From the NCBI GenBank assembly GCA_964613035.1, contig CAZTFQ010000012.1:1-58963 (forward strand): a stretch of 58,963 nt of DNA, read 5' to 3'. The notes beneath the pieces were generated by a model. It was not told the DNA's origin, ran no database searches, and saw only the letters and a program-made list of their open reading frames with translations. Below are positions 24,394 through 33,230 of this stretch, in pieces; position 1 is the first letter of the stretch; the number at the start of each line of letters is the position of its first letter. The DNA is from CAVIQK01 sp964613035 (lineage in GTDB: Bacteria > Bacillota > Clostridia > Christensenellales > DTU072). The translations under genes and the position numbers were made by a program.

Positions 24394-26253
24394 CTAAGAA
24401 CGCTTTTTGGCGTATTTAATCAAGAGATTATAAGTATTGTTGTATTCTTTACTGTTATAGAACTCGGTCATGGTCTTGGTTCCGTTACGGACGGAGCCGT
24501 TGAGGATATTAGCCCATTCGTCAATCCATTGATTGTCTCTTAAGTACCACCAGTCGCCTGCCGTTTCGTATTCCGTCGCGTCGAGGAATATCTTGGAGTT
24601 ACGAGGATTCTGATTGCTCTGAAGGAATACTTCGCTATTGGCGAGGTCTTTCTGGAGCGGAATGGCGAAACCTGCTTCCGCCTGGAGGGTCTGACCGTCG
24701 GCACTGCCGCAGAACTCGATAAACTTCCATGCTGCCGCAGGGACTTTACTCTTGGAGCTGATACAGAGTGCGACCGAGCCGCTGTGACCGGCTTCTACGC
24801 CGTGGACGGTGACGTTGCCTTCACTGTCGTATTCTTTATACATAGGAAGAGGCGCGACGTCCCACTCGTAATTGCCGTTCATCTGTTTACGGAAATTGGT
24901 TACGTTCCAACGACCGTCGACCAGCATACCCAGCTGACCGTTACAGAATGCATTGGTTTTACCGGAGTCGCCGCCGAGAGAATCGGGGTACGGGGTGATG
25001 CCGTAGCCGTAGAGTTTTTCTCCGTCCACAGTGTCTACCAGAGTATCGGTCTTAGCCGCGATACGGACAAACTCCGTGAATGCTTCTCTCTGGCTGGGGA
25101 GCTCGTTGAGGACTCCCTCGTCTGCCAATTGAATTACTTCAGAAGTGACGGTATAGGTATCCTTATTGGCTACTAAGGTATCCTTATTGGGGGTAGCCGC
25201 ATAATTAGAAAGGTCTACCTTATCGGTATAAGATACTATTTGTCCGGCAGAATAAGTGCCGCTACCGATATTAACCGTACCTACGTAATCGTCGGCTACG
25301 ATATAGTTGGGGGTATTATCCATTAAGGTGAAGTCGTAATAATAACCGCGATACTCGGAATTGTCGGTAGGAATAGCCTGGATACAATCTCCGCCGACCG
25401 ACCAGCCGTAGTTAAACCACCACTCGGTGAAATAGCCGTAACCGGAGCTCTTGCCCGCGCTGTTACGCATATAATTCTGCACCTTAAGAGCACAAGCGTT
25501 GGTTTCTTCCCAGCTCATCGGAATCTGGTTGTTAAAATACCATTTGCCGTTGGCTTGGAAGTAGCCCTGCTCTTTAACGGTATAACCGTCGAGACCTACG
25601 TCGGACTTGGTCTGTCCGCGGTCGTCCGCGCCGCCGTTATTAAATGCTTCCAGTCCGTCTTCATTGACGCTGATTACGGTGATACCGGCACCCTTGAAGA
25701 ACGTTTCGTTATAATAAATAACGGTAGGTCCGAGGTCCTTAGGCACGCCGTAATATTTACCGGAAGCCGTATTGGTCAGACCCGTATCGACGTCGTAATT
25801 GTAACGCTCTACGACGTTTGACCACATATCTTCCAGTTTATAAACGGAACTCTTGGAGATATAATCGGAGATATCGAGGAGGTAGCCTTCTTCCGCGTAC
25901 GCTTTATATCCCGCATCGCCTACGTAAAATACGTCGGGAGGGTTCTTACCGCCTAGAGACGTGCCCAGAAGAGACTCGTAATCCGATCCCGTCTTGGCGA
26001 CCAATCTAACGTTAATCTGTCCCTTGTATTGCTCATTAAACCTATTAACGATGGTTTTGAAAACCTCTAACTCGGTGCTGTCGCAGTTAGCCCAAAAGGT
26101 AACTTTAGTCTCGCCTTGCTCGGGTTTATAAATAATCGAGCCGCTATCGTCCAAATCGACGTCATCGTTGGGCGTATTGTCACATGCCACGAAAGTGAAC
26201 AGTAACGACGCGCATAAAACCAACGCCAAAAGTATTGTAAGTGTCTTTTTCAT
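24394..26253 (-). CDS. Carbohydrate ABC solute-binding lipoprotein (family 1)
   Basis: 619 residues, large for the family. Lipobox FVAC (Cys24). The first lobe shows the usual TKVTFWANCDSTELEVFKTI and a PDVFYVGD segment. The C-terminal half has GHSGSVALCISSKSKVPAAA and AWKFIEFCGSADGQ, typical of extracellular solute-binding proteins. Extra length is inserted between about 210 and 400. It captures oligosaccharide for the two permeases encoded just downstream. It follows the LacI gene by 43 nt and no separate promoter is obvious. Confidence 0.92.
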   Translation of the reverse strand: MKKTLTILLALVLCASLLFTFVACDNTPNDDVDLDDSGSIIYKPEQGETKVTFWANCDSTELEVFKTIVNRFNEQYKGQINVRLVAKTGSDYESLLGTSLGGKNPPDVFYVGDAGYKAYAEEGYLLDISDYISKSSVYKLEDMWSNVVERYNYDVDTGLTNTASGKYYGVPKDLGPTVIYYNETFFKGAGITVISVNEDGLEAFNNGGADDRGQTKSDVGLDGYTVKEQGYFQANGKWYFNNQIPMSWEETNACALKVQNYMRNSAGKSSGYGYFTEWWFNYGWSVGGDCIQAIPTDNSEYRGYYYDFTLMDNTPNYIVADDYVGTVNIGSGTYSAGQIVSYTDKVDLSNYAATPNKDTLVANKDTYTVTSEVIQLADEGVLNELPSQREAFTEFVRIAAKTDTLVDTVDGEKLYGYGITPYPDSLGGDSGKTNAFCNGQLGMLVDGRWNVTNFRKQMNGNYEWDVAPLPMYKEYDSEGNVTVHGVEAGHSGSVALCISSKSKVPAAAWKFIEFCGSADGQTLQAEAGFAIPLQKDLANSEVFLQSNQNPRNSKIFLDATEYETAGDWWYLRDNQWIDEWANILNGSVRNGTKTMTEFYNSKEYNNTYNLLIKYAKKRS

Positions 26254-26296
26254 TGTTTTCTGCTACTCCTTTTAGTAATAATTATTAAGTCGAATC

Positions 26297-27271
26297 TTAA
26301 GCAGTCTCGCCGTCTATCACGCGGATATCGGGCAAAACCGTAATTTCGTGTTTTTTTTCGTTGTCGTCGATTAAAGCCATGAGCCTTTCCACGGCTATTC
26401 TCGCAAAATCGGATTTATCGTATCCGACCGAAGCTATTCTGCCGTACATGGCTATTTCGTTACGAATATCGTCGAAGCCTACCACTGCTATCGACAAATC
26501 GTTGTCGTGCAGACAAGTGAGTACTTCCATTGCGCCGAAGTCGTTGAATGCGAATATACAATCGGGGAGGTCTCTGCGATCTTTAAGTCCCGATACGAAG
26601 TCCTTATAAAACGTAACGGAACAATCTGCGTTGAAAACGGTCTCGGTATCTATACCCAGCTCCGAGAATCGCTCGCAGAAGCCCTCTGCGCGCTCCTTGG
26701 AACAAATCAGAGCTTCCGACTCGCCGATATACAAGGGTCTGCGATAACCTTTTTCATAAAGATAATGGGCTACCAGCCTACCGCCCCCTTTATCGTCCAA
26801 AACTACGCATTCCGCGTCCAAGAAGGACTTTCTGCCGACGACTACTATCGGGACTCTGTATCTGTCGCACAGCTCCAGACATTTTTTATTAGGTTCCAGA
26901 AAAGATATAATCCCTCCTAAATTATTGGATAGGGCTCTTGTCGCCAATGATTCGTCGAAAATAAATTTATCGGCAATAAGAGTCATAAACGAATAGCCGT
27001 AACCGTTAAGCTCATTCCATAGATAATTGGTCATAATGGAATAAAACGGATTGAGAAGATTGTCGTAAACTATACCGATAGTCTTGCTATCGCCTCTTCT
27101 CAACGTCGTTGCGGCGGAATTGGGGATATACCCCATCTTAAGCGCAAGTTGATTAATGCGATCTTTAGTCTTCTGAGAAATATCCGGCGCGTCCATAAGC
27201 GCACGAGAAACGCAATTGACGGAAACTCCCGCTTCCTGAGCGATATCTTTAATCGTAACGCGTTTTTTCAT
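26297..27271 (-). CDS. LacI-family transcriptional regulator
   Basis: 324 residues. The helix-turn-helix VTIKDIAQEAGVSVNCVSRA (5-24) and hinge YIPNSAATTLRRG are followed by a periplasmic-binding-protein-like sensor domain. It lies inside the locus, between the SGNH lipoprotein gene and the binding-protein gene, and probably controls both. A 16-bp palindrome with a central CG at 33028-33043 is the best operator candidate. The inducer is presumably a sugar released from the locus substrate. Confidence 0.93.
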   Translation of the reverse strand: MKKRVTIKDIAQEAGVSVNCVSRALMDAPDISQKTKDRINQLALKMGYIPNSAATTLRRGDSKTIGIVYDNLLNPFYSIMTNYLWNELNGYGYSFMTLIADKFIFDESLATRALSNNLGGIISFLEPNKKCLELCDRYRVPIVVVGRKSFLDAECVVLDDKGGGRLVAHYLYEKGYRRPLYIGESEALICSKERAEGFCERFSELGIDTETVFNADCSVTFYKDFVSGLKDRRDLPDCIFAFNDFGAMEVLTCLHDNDLSIAVVGFDDIRNEIAMYGRIASVGYDKSDFARIAVERLMALIDDNEKKHEITVLPDIRVIDGETA

Positions 27272-27311
27272 ATTTATTCTCCGTGCGATTGTTATGCGTC
27301 GTTAAACCGAC

Positions 27312-27351
27312 CCGACAGAGGCTATGAGTAGCTCTCTATAGCCTCTGTCGG
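27312..27351 (-). terminator. Strong hairpin between SGNH lipoprotein and LacI genes
   Basis: A 14-bp perfect stem CCGACAGAGGCTAT/ATAGCCTCTGTCGG with a 12-nt loop. No T-run follows on the minus strand, so it may be a partial terminator or processing site that lowers expression of the downstream regulator and transporter genes relative to the esterase. Confidence 0.6.
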
Positions 27352-27386
27352 AGATTATCCGGTGCTACGCCGAGCGCAGACGATTG

Positions 27387-30300
27387 TTATCTACGGACGA
27401 AGCCGTCGTTACCTACTACCGTGGGAAGAGTCGTGTCCTGATTGAAATCGAGTAAGAACGTGAAGTCGGTCTCAGCTACGCAAGCGATCCAAAGCGGAAT
27501 ATCGTTCTTGATAGCGAAACTACTGCCTATACCCAACTCGTAAGGAGTGAAGATTTCGAATACGGTCTTATACTCGTAGCTACTCAAATCGGCGTCGGAG
27601 TTTTCTACGGAAGTCCATCCGAAAGCACAGTTTGCCGCACCGTTATTCCAAGGACATACCGCTCTCTGTGCGGAAGCATCCCAATTACTATTAACGACGA
27701 AACGGAATTCGATATTGAGATATTGATACCATTCTGCTCCGTCTCCTTTTACCGCTACATTGTAAGCAGTATGATGATACATCGTTACCGCGAGATATAT
27801 ACCTGCGGAACCTTTTGCCGCTTGAACCTCGGCATAGACGCCGTTGGAACTATAGCTGGTACAACCGGTGTTTTTCCATACGGTTACGCCTTCCCAGAAG
27901 CTCTCGTCGAGTTTACCGTCCAGAGTTATGCCGTCGGCATTAAGAGCGTGCTGATCGTAGCCGTAGTTGACGAATTCCATTCCGGTAGCGGAAAGTTTAA
28001 GTCTATCGGCATTTTCCCATACAAGAGATTGCCATCCGCCGAAGCCGTTACCGTTGCAGCCTACTTTGAAATATGCCGCGTTGCCGGGGGTATCGTTATA
28101 GATGAACAGTTCGATATCCGTTCTGTAACTATAATCACCGTCGGTGAGCTCGGTACGTTTCATTCCGTATTGGGTTATGGCGCCGTGAGTGCACAGGAAA
28201 TCGTCGAAAATCGAGAATCCGATATATTGATCGAATATATGTATCTCGACGTTATCGTTGAGGTGCCATTCGGAGGTAGCCTCGGCTCGATTCTTCTGCA
28301 ATACGCTGATTGCGAGATAATAGCCGTCCTCTGCGATATAACCGCTGAAAGTAAAGTTGGCGTTTTCGTTACCTCTGGTGACTGAAGTCAGCTCGGCATA
28401 TTCCGATAAATCGCCGTCGATTGTTCCGTTTTCAGCCTCGGGCTGAGTAGAAACCAAACCTTCTGCGGTAATGAACAGATTGGCGGGACGAGATTGACCT
28501 TGACCGTAACCCAAAAATCCGTACTTAACCTTATCTGCACCGCCGATAATCGGGCACCACCAGTCGCTTCTGGGCCATCGAGGATCGGAAAGTCCCTCGT
28601 AACGGGCTTCTTCGGTGGGTGCTTTGAACGCGTAGTTGAGCTGAACGTTATCGGAGAAATCACCTGCTACGAAAACTTCATAAATATGTCTGTATTTACC
28701 TTCATAGCCGCTGCCTGCGCCCATTAAAGTTGCGGAACGAGAGAATGCGGTAACGTTACAGGACTCGTCCTTAGAGTTGACGTAGCATTGCGCTCCGTCG
28801 TTAAGATAGAATTCGAAGTTGTGGTTCATCCACCAATCGGAAGCGGTGTCCACGTTGGCATCGGAATAAACAACGAGGTACATTACGACGCCGTGAGAGG
28901 TCTTCTTGGCATAGAGATTAACGCTACGATTGTTCTCTACCTTGAATCCGAAAGACTCTCCGTAGAGCTCGGTTTCGAGTTCTCCGTCGATAGTAATGCC
29001 GTCGGTAACGACTATATACTCGACGCCCGTTACGGTGATATCGTCGTCGCCTACGTTGTAAGAAGCGACGCCTTCTTCTACTGCGATTTCAGAATCGTTA
29101 AGATAGAGCTTAGTAAGCACATAAGGAGCGATACCCGAGAAAGTAATCTCGGTAGATTGAATAGGATTGTTATTGCTGACCTGAATACGACCGCTATATT
29201 CACCGAGAGATACAGTACGCTTACCCTCTATAGAGACGACTATATTGACGTCGGAGTCGGGCATGACGAAGCTATATACGCCCTCTACGGGAACAACAAC
29301 TTCGGATCCGACTTTAACTGTCTCTATGGTCAGTCCCTCTGTTACGTCGACCGTGAAGTCGATCGTATCGCCCTTACGAGCGGTAGAAGCAACGTTAACG
29401 GTAACGTCACTGATTTGCGTTACGGTGATATTGTGCGCAAAGCGCAGACCGTGAGAGGAAACGGTGGGAACGGAACCTGTGGTAGTCCATCCGCTTTCCG
29501 CAACCCATCCTAAGATATTAACGCGTATCTCGGCACTCTCGGCGGTATAACCGGAGAAGTACTTATAAGGTACCCAGAATTCTACCGTAGTCTCGTTGAG
29601 ACCGCCTTCTTCTTCGGGGGCTTCCGTGACGTAATCGCCTACCACTATTCCGCCGAAGGCTTTAAGGGTGCCGTTTTCAAAATAGAGAGCACTCTGTACG
29701 CCGTCCGCATCACCCCAACGGAACTCGAGGTTGAGCCAATGATACCAACCGCTACCGTCGTATTGAGCAACTTGAGTAAGAGCCTGTTTATGATAAATAG
29801 TCGCAAGGAAATAGACGCCGTCGGAGCCTTTAACTGCGGCGAGGTTGTAATAAGAGTCGTCCTTCTTACCGAGGTTGGAGACGGTATTACCGATGACCTC
29901 AGTCGTCCAGATATCCTCGTCGGCTACGCCGTCCAGTTCTGCGTCGGCAGGTTTGAGACCGAGCTGTATCAGCAGTTCATTCTGCGTACCTGTAACTAGT
30001 TGAGCATTCTTGGCGTCGACGGTGCGGTTGAAGACAAGCACGCCTGCGACGAAGGATTGAGAAGCTATATCGGGAATACTGTTGTGAGAGGATACGACCT
30101 TACCGTCAGCAAGCATATAGACGCTGCCGCCTATTTTAGCTATACCGAGGGTAACGAACTCGCTCTCGATGAGACGATCTGCAGCACTTATGGTGCCGGT
30201 ATCACTCCAATTCCAATCTACAGTGGTGAAGACGTTGGAAGAGTTGTAACCGTTTTTACGATAAACGATACTGCACCACTTACGATTTGACACCTCAGTA

Positions 30301-32411
30301 GACGTAGGAGTATCTACGTAACCGAAAATCGTGTAATTGTCGTTGCGGAGCATCAGACCTACCTTGGACCAAGCGTCGCCTGCCAAGACGCTCTCGGACT
30401 TAACGTCAACGGTGAAGATGAAGTCGGACGCATAATCCATATCGAGGGCATAGATTGCCTGCTCGCCGGCGGCTCTGCCGTAAGCGGTCTCGCCGTCCTC
30501 GGAGAAGGTCCAATCGTTGTAAGCGTAAGAATCGCCAATGTCGCCGAGGGTCGAACCTTGAGCTCTGTCGTTATAACCGAGAGCCTCGAGGATAAGTTTT
30601 CCCCAAAGAGGATAGCCGTAACCGGCGCTGAAGTGGAGACCGTCGTAGAACATATTGGTACGGGTATTACCGTCCTCGTCTACGCCTACGCTCGTGACGT
30701 CTATGTAGTGAAGTTTTTCGTTGCCTTCGGCATATTCTTTGACGAGGGCGTTCATTGCGTCGTATTCGCTACACTTATTAGCGAACATGGTATTGTGAAC
30801 AAGGCTGACCCAGTAGATGTCCGCTTCGGGGAAAGCTTCCTGATAGACGTCTACCATTGTCTGCAGACGGGCAAAAGCCGTCGCGGCGGTCGTATTGCCG
30901 TCGTCGATGTCGTTGACGCCGATATGGAATACGAACTTAGAGGGGGAGTAGCACTTCTTGACGAAGGCAACCTTTTCCGTCCAATAATTGATTTGAGTAC
31001 CGCCTACGCCGATGTCGGCTTTTTTGTCGATAGCGGCGGTGTGTTGTTCGAAGCCGGACCAGGTCCAGAAATCCATATAGCTGTCGCCGAGGAAGAGGAC
31101 GTCCAATTCTTGATTGACGATTTCCTTACGGTGAGCGATGAAGTCGGGATCGTCGAGGTCGTCGGTGACGGAGTAATCGGTAACTTCCATAGTATAACCG
31201 AAGCTCTTGAATCCCATTACGGCGCCGTCGGAGAGATCGAAAGCCGTTTCTCCTACCAAGGTATCGCCGAGGTACATATAGACCATACCGTCATATGCGG
31301 TGAGTCCGAGGGTAATGCTCTTGGAATTGAGATTGAAAGAACCGTCGGTGTTGTTGATGGTGACCCAAGAACCCCAGCCGTTGACGGCGGAATTATAGCC
31401 GAGAGCGGTACCTCTGACATTATCGAAACCGACCTCTACGCCGTCGCCGATGTATGCGTCAACGTAGAAGAAGAGACCTTTTTGGGAAGCCTCGTTGAAA
31501 AGCATCATACCGAATTTTCCATATCTTTCGTCGGACGCTGCCAATCCGGTAAGAGTGAGGGTCGCTTTTGCGTACAGATTCTGACCGGTAGCGCGATACA
31601 TCGCGAGGTTGTTGTCGTTACCGTCGTGACCGTTGAGGACGGCTTTTCGGCTATCGTAATCGGGACTATTCTTACCGTAGTCGGCAGAAAGATCCCAGTA
31701 CTGACCGGTAGCTATAGCGGTGTTGCCCTGACCGAGTTGTCCCGCGCCGAACTTATAATAGTTGTCGGAGAGGGTGGCGTCCTCGTTGACGAGGGCGTAT
31801 GTGTCGGCATTGCAGATATCGGCGTTGCCGTAGATTGTCTTGTTACTGTAATTGGATTTATCGCAATTGGTTAAAACGGGCAGAACGGTTATATTACCGA
31901 GAGCCTCGTCGTAAGACACGCCCAAGAAGTCGTAGGACGCGGAAATATCGACGACGTAGCCCAGCACGACTCCGTCTATTGCCCAAGGCAATACGCTGGA
32001 ATCGACCGACTCTTCTATAGCGACGTATGCGCCGTTATCTACGCCGTACACGGTCGTGCCGCCTATAGTGGCGACGACGCCCTTATTGTTCTCGACCAGA
32101 GCCGAGGAAGCATATTGATTGATACCGAAATAGACCGAGAGACCGTCGTAATCGGTTATTGCGGAGTCTTGAACGTAAGCGGTAAAACGTACTCCGTCGG
32201 TCTCGTAAGAAAGATTGAATTTAGCTACCGCCTCTGCGCCGGCTACCGCCGTAGAAGAAATAGAATACGCATTGAGGGGTGCTGCTTGATTAACTGCATT
32301 GCTCGCGATCGAGAAGACGGCGTCGATTACGACGTTTTCTTCGGGCATCGTGAAGGAGTATACGCCTTGAGATGCGGAGACGTCGGTCTGATTGGCTTTA
32401 AGAGAAGTCAA
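27387..32411 (-). CDS. Giant multidomain SGNH/GDSL esterase lipoprotein, main part (frameshifted from its N-terminus)
   Basis: 1674 residues from the Met at 32411, but the same frame stays open to the ten-G run at 32534-32543. The repeat domain there (EYGISVATDIVGGKI) continues that of the upstream fragment. Removing one G gives a single lipoprotein of about 1824 residues. The SGNH domain lies at about 435-612: GDSY with Ser444, IGVGGTQ, IGVND and DGLHF with His593. Around it are two sandwich modules (about 210-420 and 630-840), also found in the GH43 C-terminus. Then come several CBM9-like modules, each opening with a motif such as ITLDGKLDESFWEG or AELDGVADEDIW. It probably deacetylates surface-bound polysaccharide. 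Confidence 0.8.
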   Translation of the reverse strand: MTSLKANQTDVSASQGVYSFTMPEENVVIDAVFSIASNAVNQAAPLNAYSISSTAVAGAEAVAKFNLSYETDGVRFTAYVQDSAITDYDGLSVYFGINQYASSALVENNKGVVATIGGTTVYGVDNGAYVAIEESVDSSVLPWAIDGVVLGYVVDISASYDFLGVSYDEALGNITVLPVLTNCDKSNYSNKTIYGNADICNADTYALVNEDATLSDNYYKFGAGQLGQGNTAIATGQYWDLSADYGKNSPDYDSRKAVLNGHDGNDNNLAMYRATGQNLYAKATLTLTGLAASDERYGKFGMMLFNEASQKGLFFYVDAYIGDGVEVGFDNVRGTALGYNSAVNGWGSWVTINNTDGSFNLNSKSITLGLTAYDGMVYMYLGDTLVGETAFDLSDGAVMGFKSFGYTMEVTDYSVTDDLDDPDFIAHRKEIVNQELDVLFLGDSYMDFWTWSGFEQHTAAIDKKADIGVGGTQINYWTEKVAFVKKCYSPSKFVFHIGVNDIDDGNTTAATAFARLQTMVDVYQEAFPEADIYWVSLVHNTMFANKCSEYDAMNALVKEYAEGNEKLHYIDVTSVGVDEDGNTRTNMFYDGLHFSAGYGYPLWGKLILEALGYNDRAQGSTLGDIGDSYAYNDWTFSEDGETAYGRAAGEQAIYALDMDYASDFIFTVDVKSESVLAGDAWSKVGLMLRNDNYTIFGYVDTPTSTEVSNRKWCSIVYRKNGYNSSNVFTTVDWNWSDTGTISAADRLIESEFVTLGIAKIGGSVYMLADGKVVSSHNSIPDIASQSFVAGVLVFNRTVDAKNAQLVTGTQNELLIQLGLKPADAELDGVADEDIWTTEVIGNTVSNLGKKDDSYYNLAAVKGSDGVYFLATIYHKQALTQVAQYDGSGWYHWLNLEFRWGDADGVQSALYFENGTLKAFGGIVVGDYVTEAPEEEGGLNETTVEFWVPYKYFSGYTAESAEIRVNILGWVAESGWTTTGSVPTVSSHGLRFAHNITVTQISDVTVNVASTARKGDTIDFTVDVTEGLTIETVKVGSEVVVPVEGVYSFVMPDSDVNIVVSIEGKRTVSLGEYSGRIQVSNNNPIQSTEITFSGIAPYVLTKLYLNDSEIAVEEGVASYNVGDDDITVTGVEYIVVTDGITIDGELETELYGESFGFKVENNRSVNLYAKKTSHGVVMYLVVYSDANVDTASDWWMNHNFEFYLNDGAQCYVNSKDESCNVTAFSRSATLMGAGSGYEGKYRHIYEVFVAGDFSDNVQLNYAFKAPTEEARYEGLSDPRWPRSDWWCPIIGGADKVKYGFLGYGQGQSRPANLFITAEGLVSTQPEAENGTIDGDLSEYAELTSVTRGNENANFTFSGYIAEDGYYLAISVLQKNRAEATSEWHLNDNVEIHIFDQYIGFSIFDDFLCTHGAITQYGMKRTELTDGDYSYRTDIELFIYNDTPGNAAYFKVGCNGNGFGGWQSLVWENADRLKLSATGMEFVNYGYDQHALNADGITLDGKLDESFWEGVTVWKNTGCTSYSSNGVYAEVQAAKGSAGIYLAVTMYHHTAYNVAVKGDGAEWYQYLNIEFRFVVNSNWDASAQRAVCPWNNGAANCAFGWTSVENSDADLSSYEYKTVFEIFTPYELGIGSSFAIKNDIPLWIACVAETDFTFLLDFNQDTTLPTVVGNDGFVRR

Positions 32412-32526
32412 CTCATAACCATAGCTCGCAGCTACCGTAAGCGTGACGGTTGTGCCGGATGCGGCAGAAGACTTATCTGCGGTAATTTTGCCTCCGACGA
32501 TATCGGTGGCTACGGATATGCCGTAT

Positions 32527-32862
32527 TCACCGTGGGGGGGGGGTAGGTGCCCCGTCGTCGACGACGAATGCCGCCTCTACCGTTACTTCATGGGCGGGCA
32601 TATCGAATTCTGCCGCTCCGTCGGTTACGGTAAGTGCCACGCCGTCGGCTTTGACATAAGAAGCCTTATATCCGTCGTCCGGAGTGACAGTGAGAGTTAT
32701 CTTCGTACCTTCCGCAGCCTCCGTGTGGCTGGCGGTCACTACGCCGTGCGCGGATTCTTCTATGATAACGGAATACGTGGTCTGCTCGTCACAGGCAACC
32801 ATTCCCACCATAATAAGAACCAGTATCACGACCAACATAAAGATACCAACTCTTTTTTTCAT
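32527..32862 (-). CDS. N-terminal fragment of the SGNH esterase lipoprotein (signal peptide and first repeat)
   Basis: 111 residues: a signal peptide with lipobox MVAC (Cys24), then one InlB-B-type repeat (TYSVIIEESAHGVVTASH to VEAAFVVDDGAP). Translation ends in a poly-proline frame caused by ten C on the coding strand. The main part of the protein is in the +1 frame immediately after the run, where the next copy of the same repeat begins. The start has an AGGAGG site. Without a frameshift only this short lipopeptide would be made. It is either a sequencing error, a mutation, or a phase-variable tract. Confidence 0.8.
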   Translation of the reverse strand: MKKRVGIFMLVVILVLIMVGMVACDEQTTYSVIIEESAHGVVTASHTEAAEGTKITLTVTPDDGYKASYVKADGVALTVTDGAAEFDMPAHEVTVEAAFVVDDGAPTPPPR

Positions 32863-33027
32863 ATAGTGATCCTCCTATAATTTTTTTCGTCCTGATAGGG
32901 ACGTAATTTCTTAATTTTCATTCTACTATTATACGTAGAAGGCAAAAAACCGTAACTTGAACTTAAAAAAGACATTTCAATTAAGAATCCGCACTCTCAA
33001 TGTGCCGGAAACCTAGATTTTAAGTCT

Positions 33028-33103
33028 ACTTGAACGTTCAAGTTAATAAAAGGAACGGAGTTACTTGCAAGATTATTATAACCCCTCCCCCTGCCTATGT
33101 CAA
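33028..33103 (-). promoter_or_regulatory. Perfect-consensus promoter with LacI-type operator ahead of SGNH gene
   Basis: Minus strand: -35 TTGACA (33098-33103), 17-nt spacer, -10 TATAAT (33075-33080), both perfect. At 33028-33043, about +25 to +40, is the palindrome ACTTGAACGTTCAAGT with a central CG as in LacI-family operators. A half copy, AACTTGAACTT, occurs at 32954-32964. The mRNA leader is about 200 nt and contains small hairpins (TTCTAC/GTAGAA near 32920-32940). Confidence 0.8.
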
Positions 33104-33169
33104 TAGGCAATTTTGTGAAATATCGACGGTTTCGAGAAAAATTCGTCTCTATAAATATGTTACGATAAG

Positions 33170-33202
33170 AAAAAAAACTCCGTCGAAAAGCATTCGACGG
33201 AG
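33170..33202 (-). terminator. Terminator of the interrupted sugar-ATPase gene
   Basis: CTCCGTCGAA/TTCGACGGAG perfect 10-bp stem (33178-33187, 33193-33202), followed on the minus strand by a run of at least seven T. Confidence 0.88.
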
Positions 33203-33230
33203 CTCTGATATTCCATAGGAACTATCGTGG

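Noticed and set aside
28788..29513. A 241-codon plus-strand open frame
   Set aside because: Also a shadow of the SGNH lipoprotein, without a ribosome site or known domain.
30558..31874. A 438-codon plus-strand open frame
   Set aside because: It is antisense to the SGNH esterase, whose motifs and domains are clear. The sense frame is biased so that its complement stays open.
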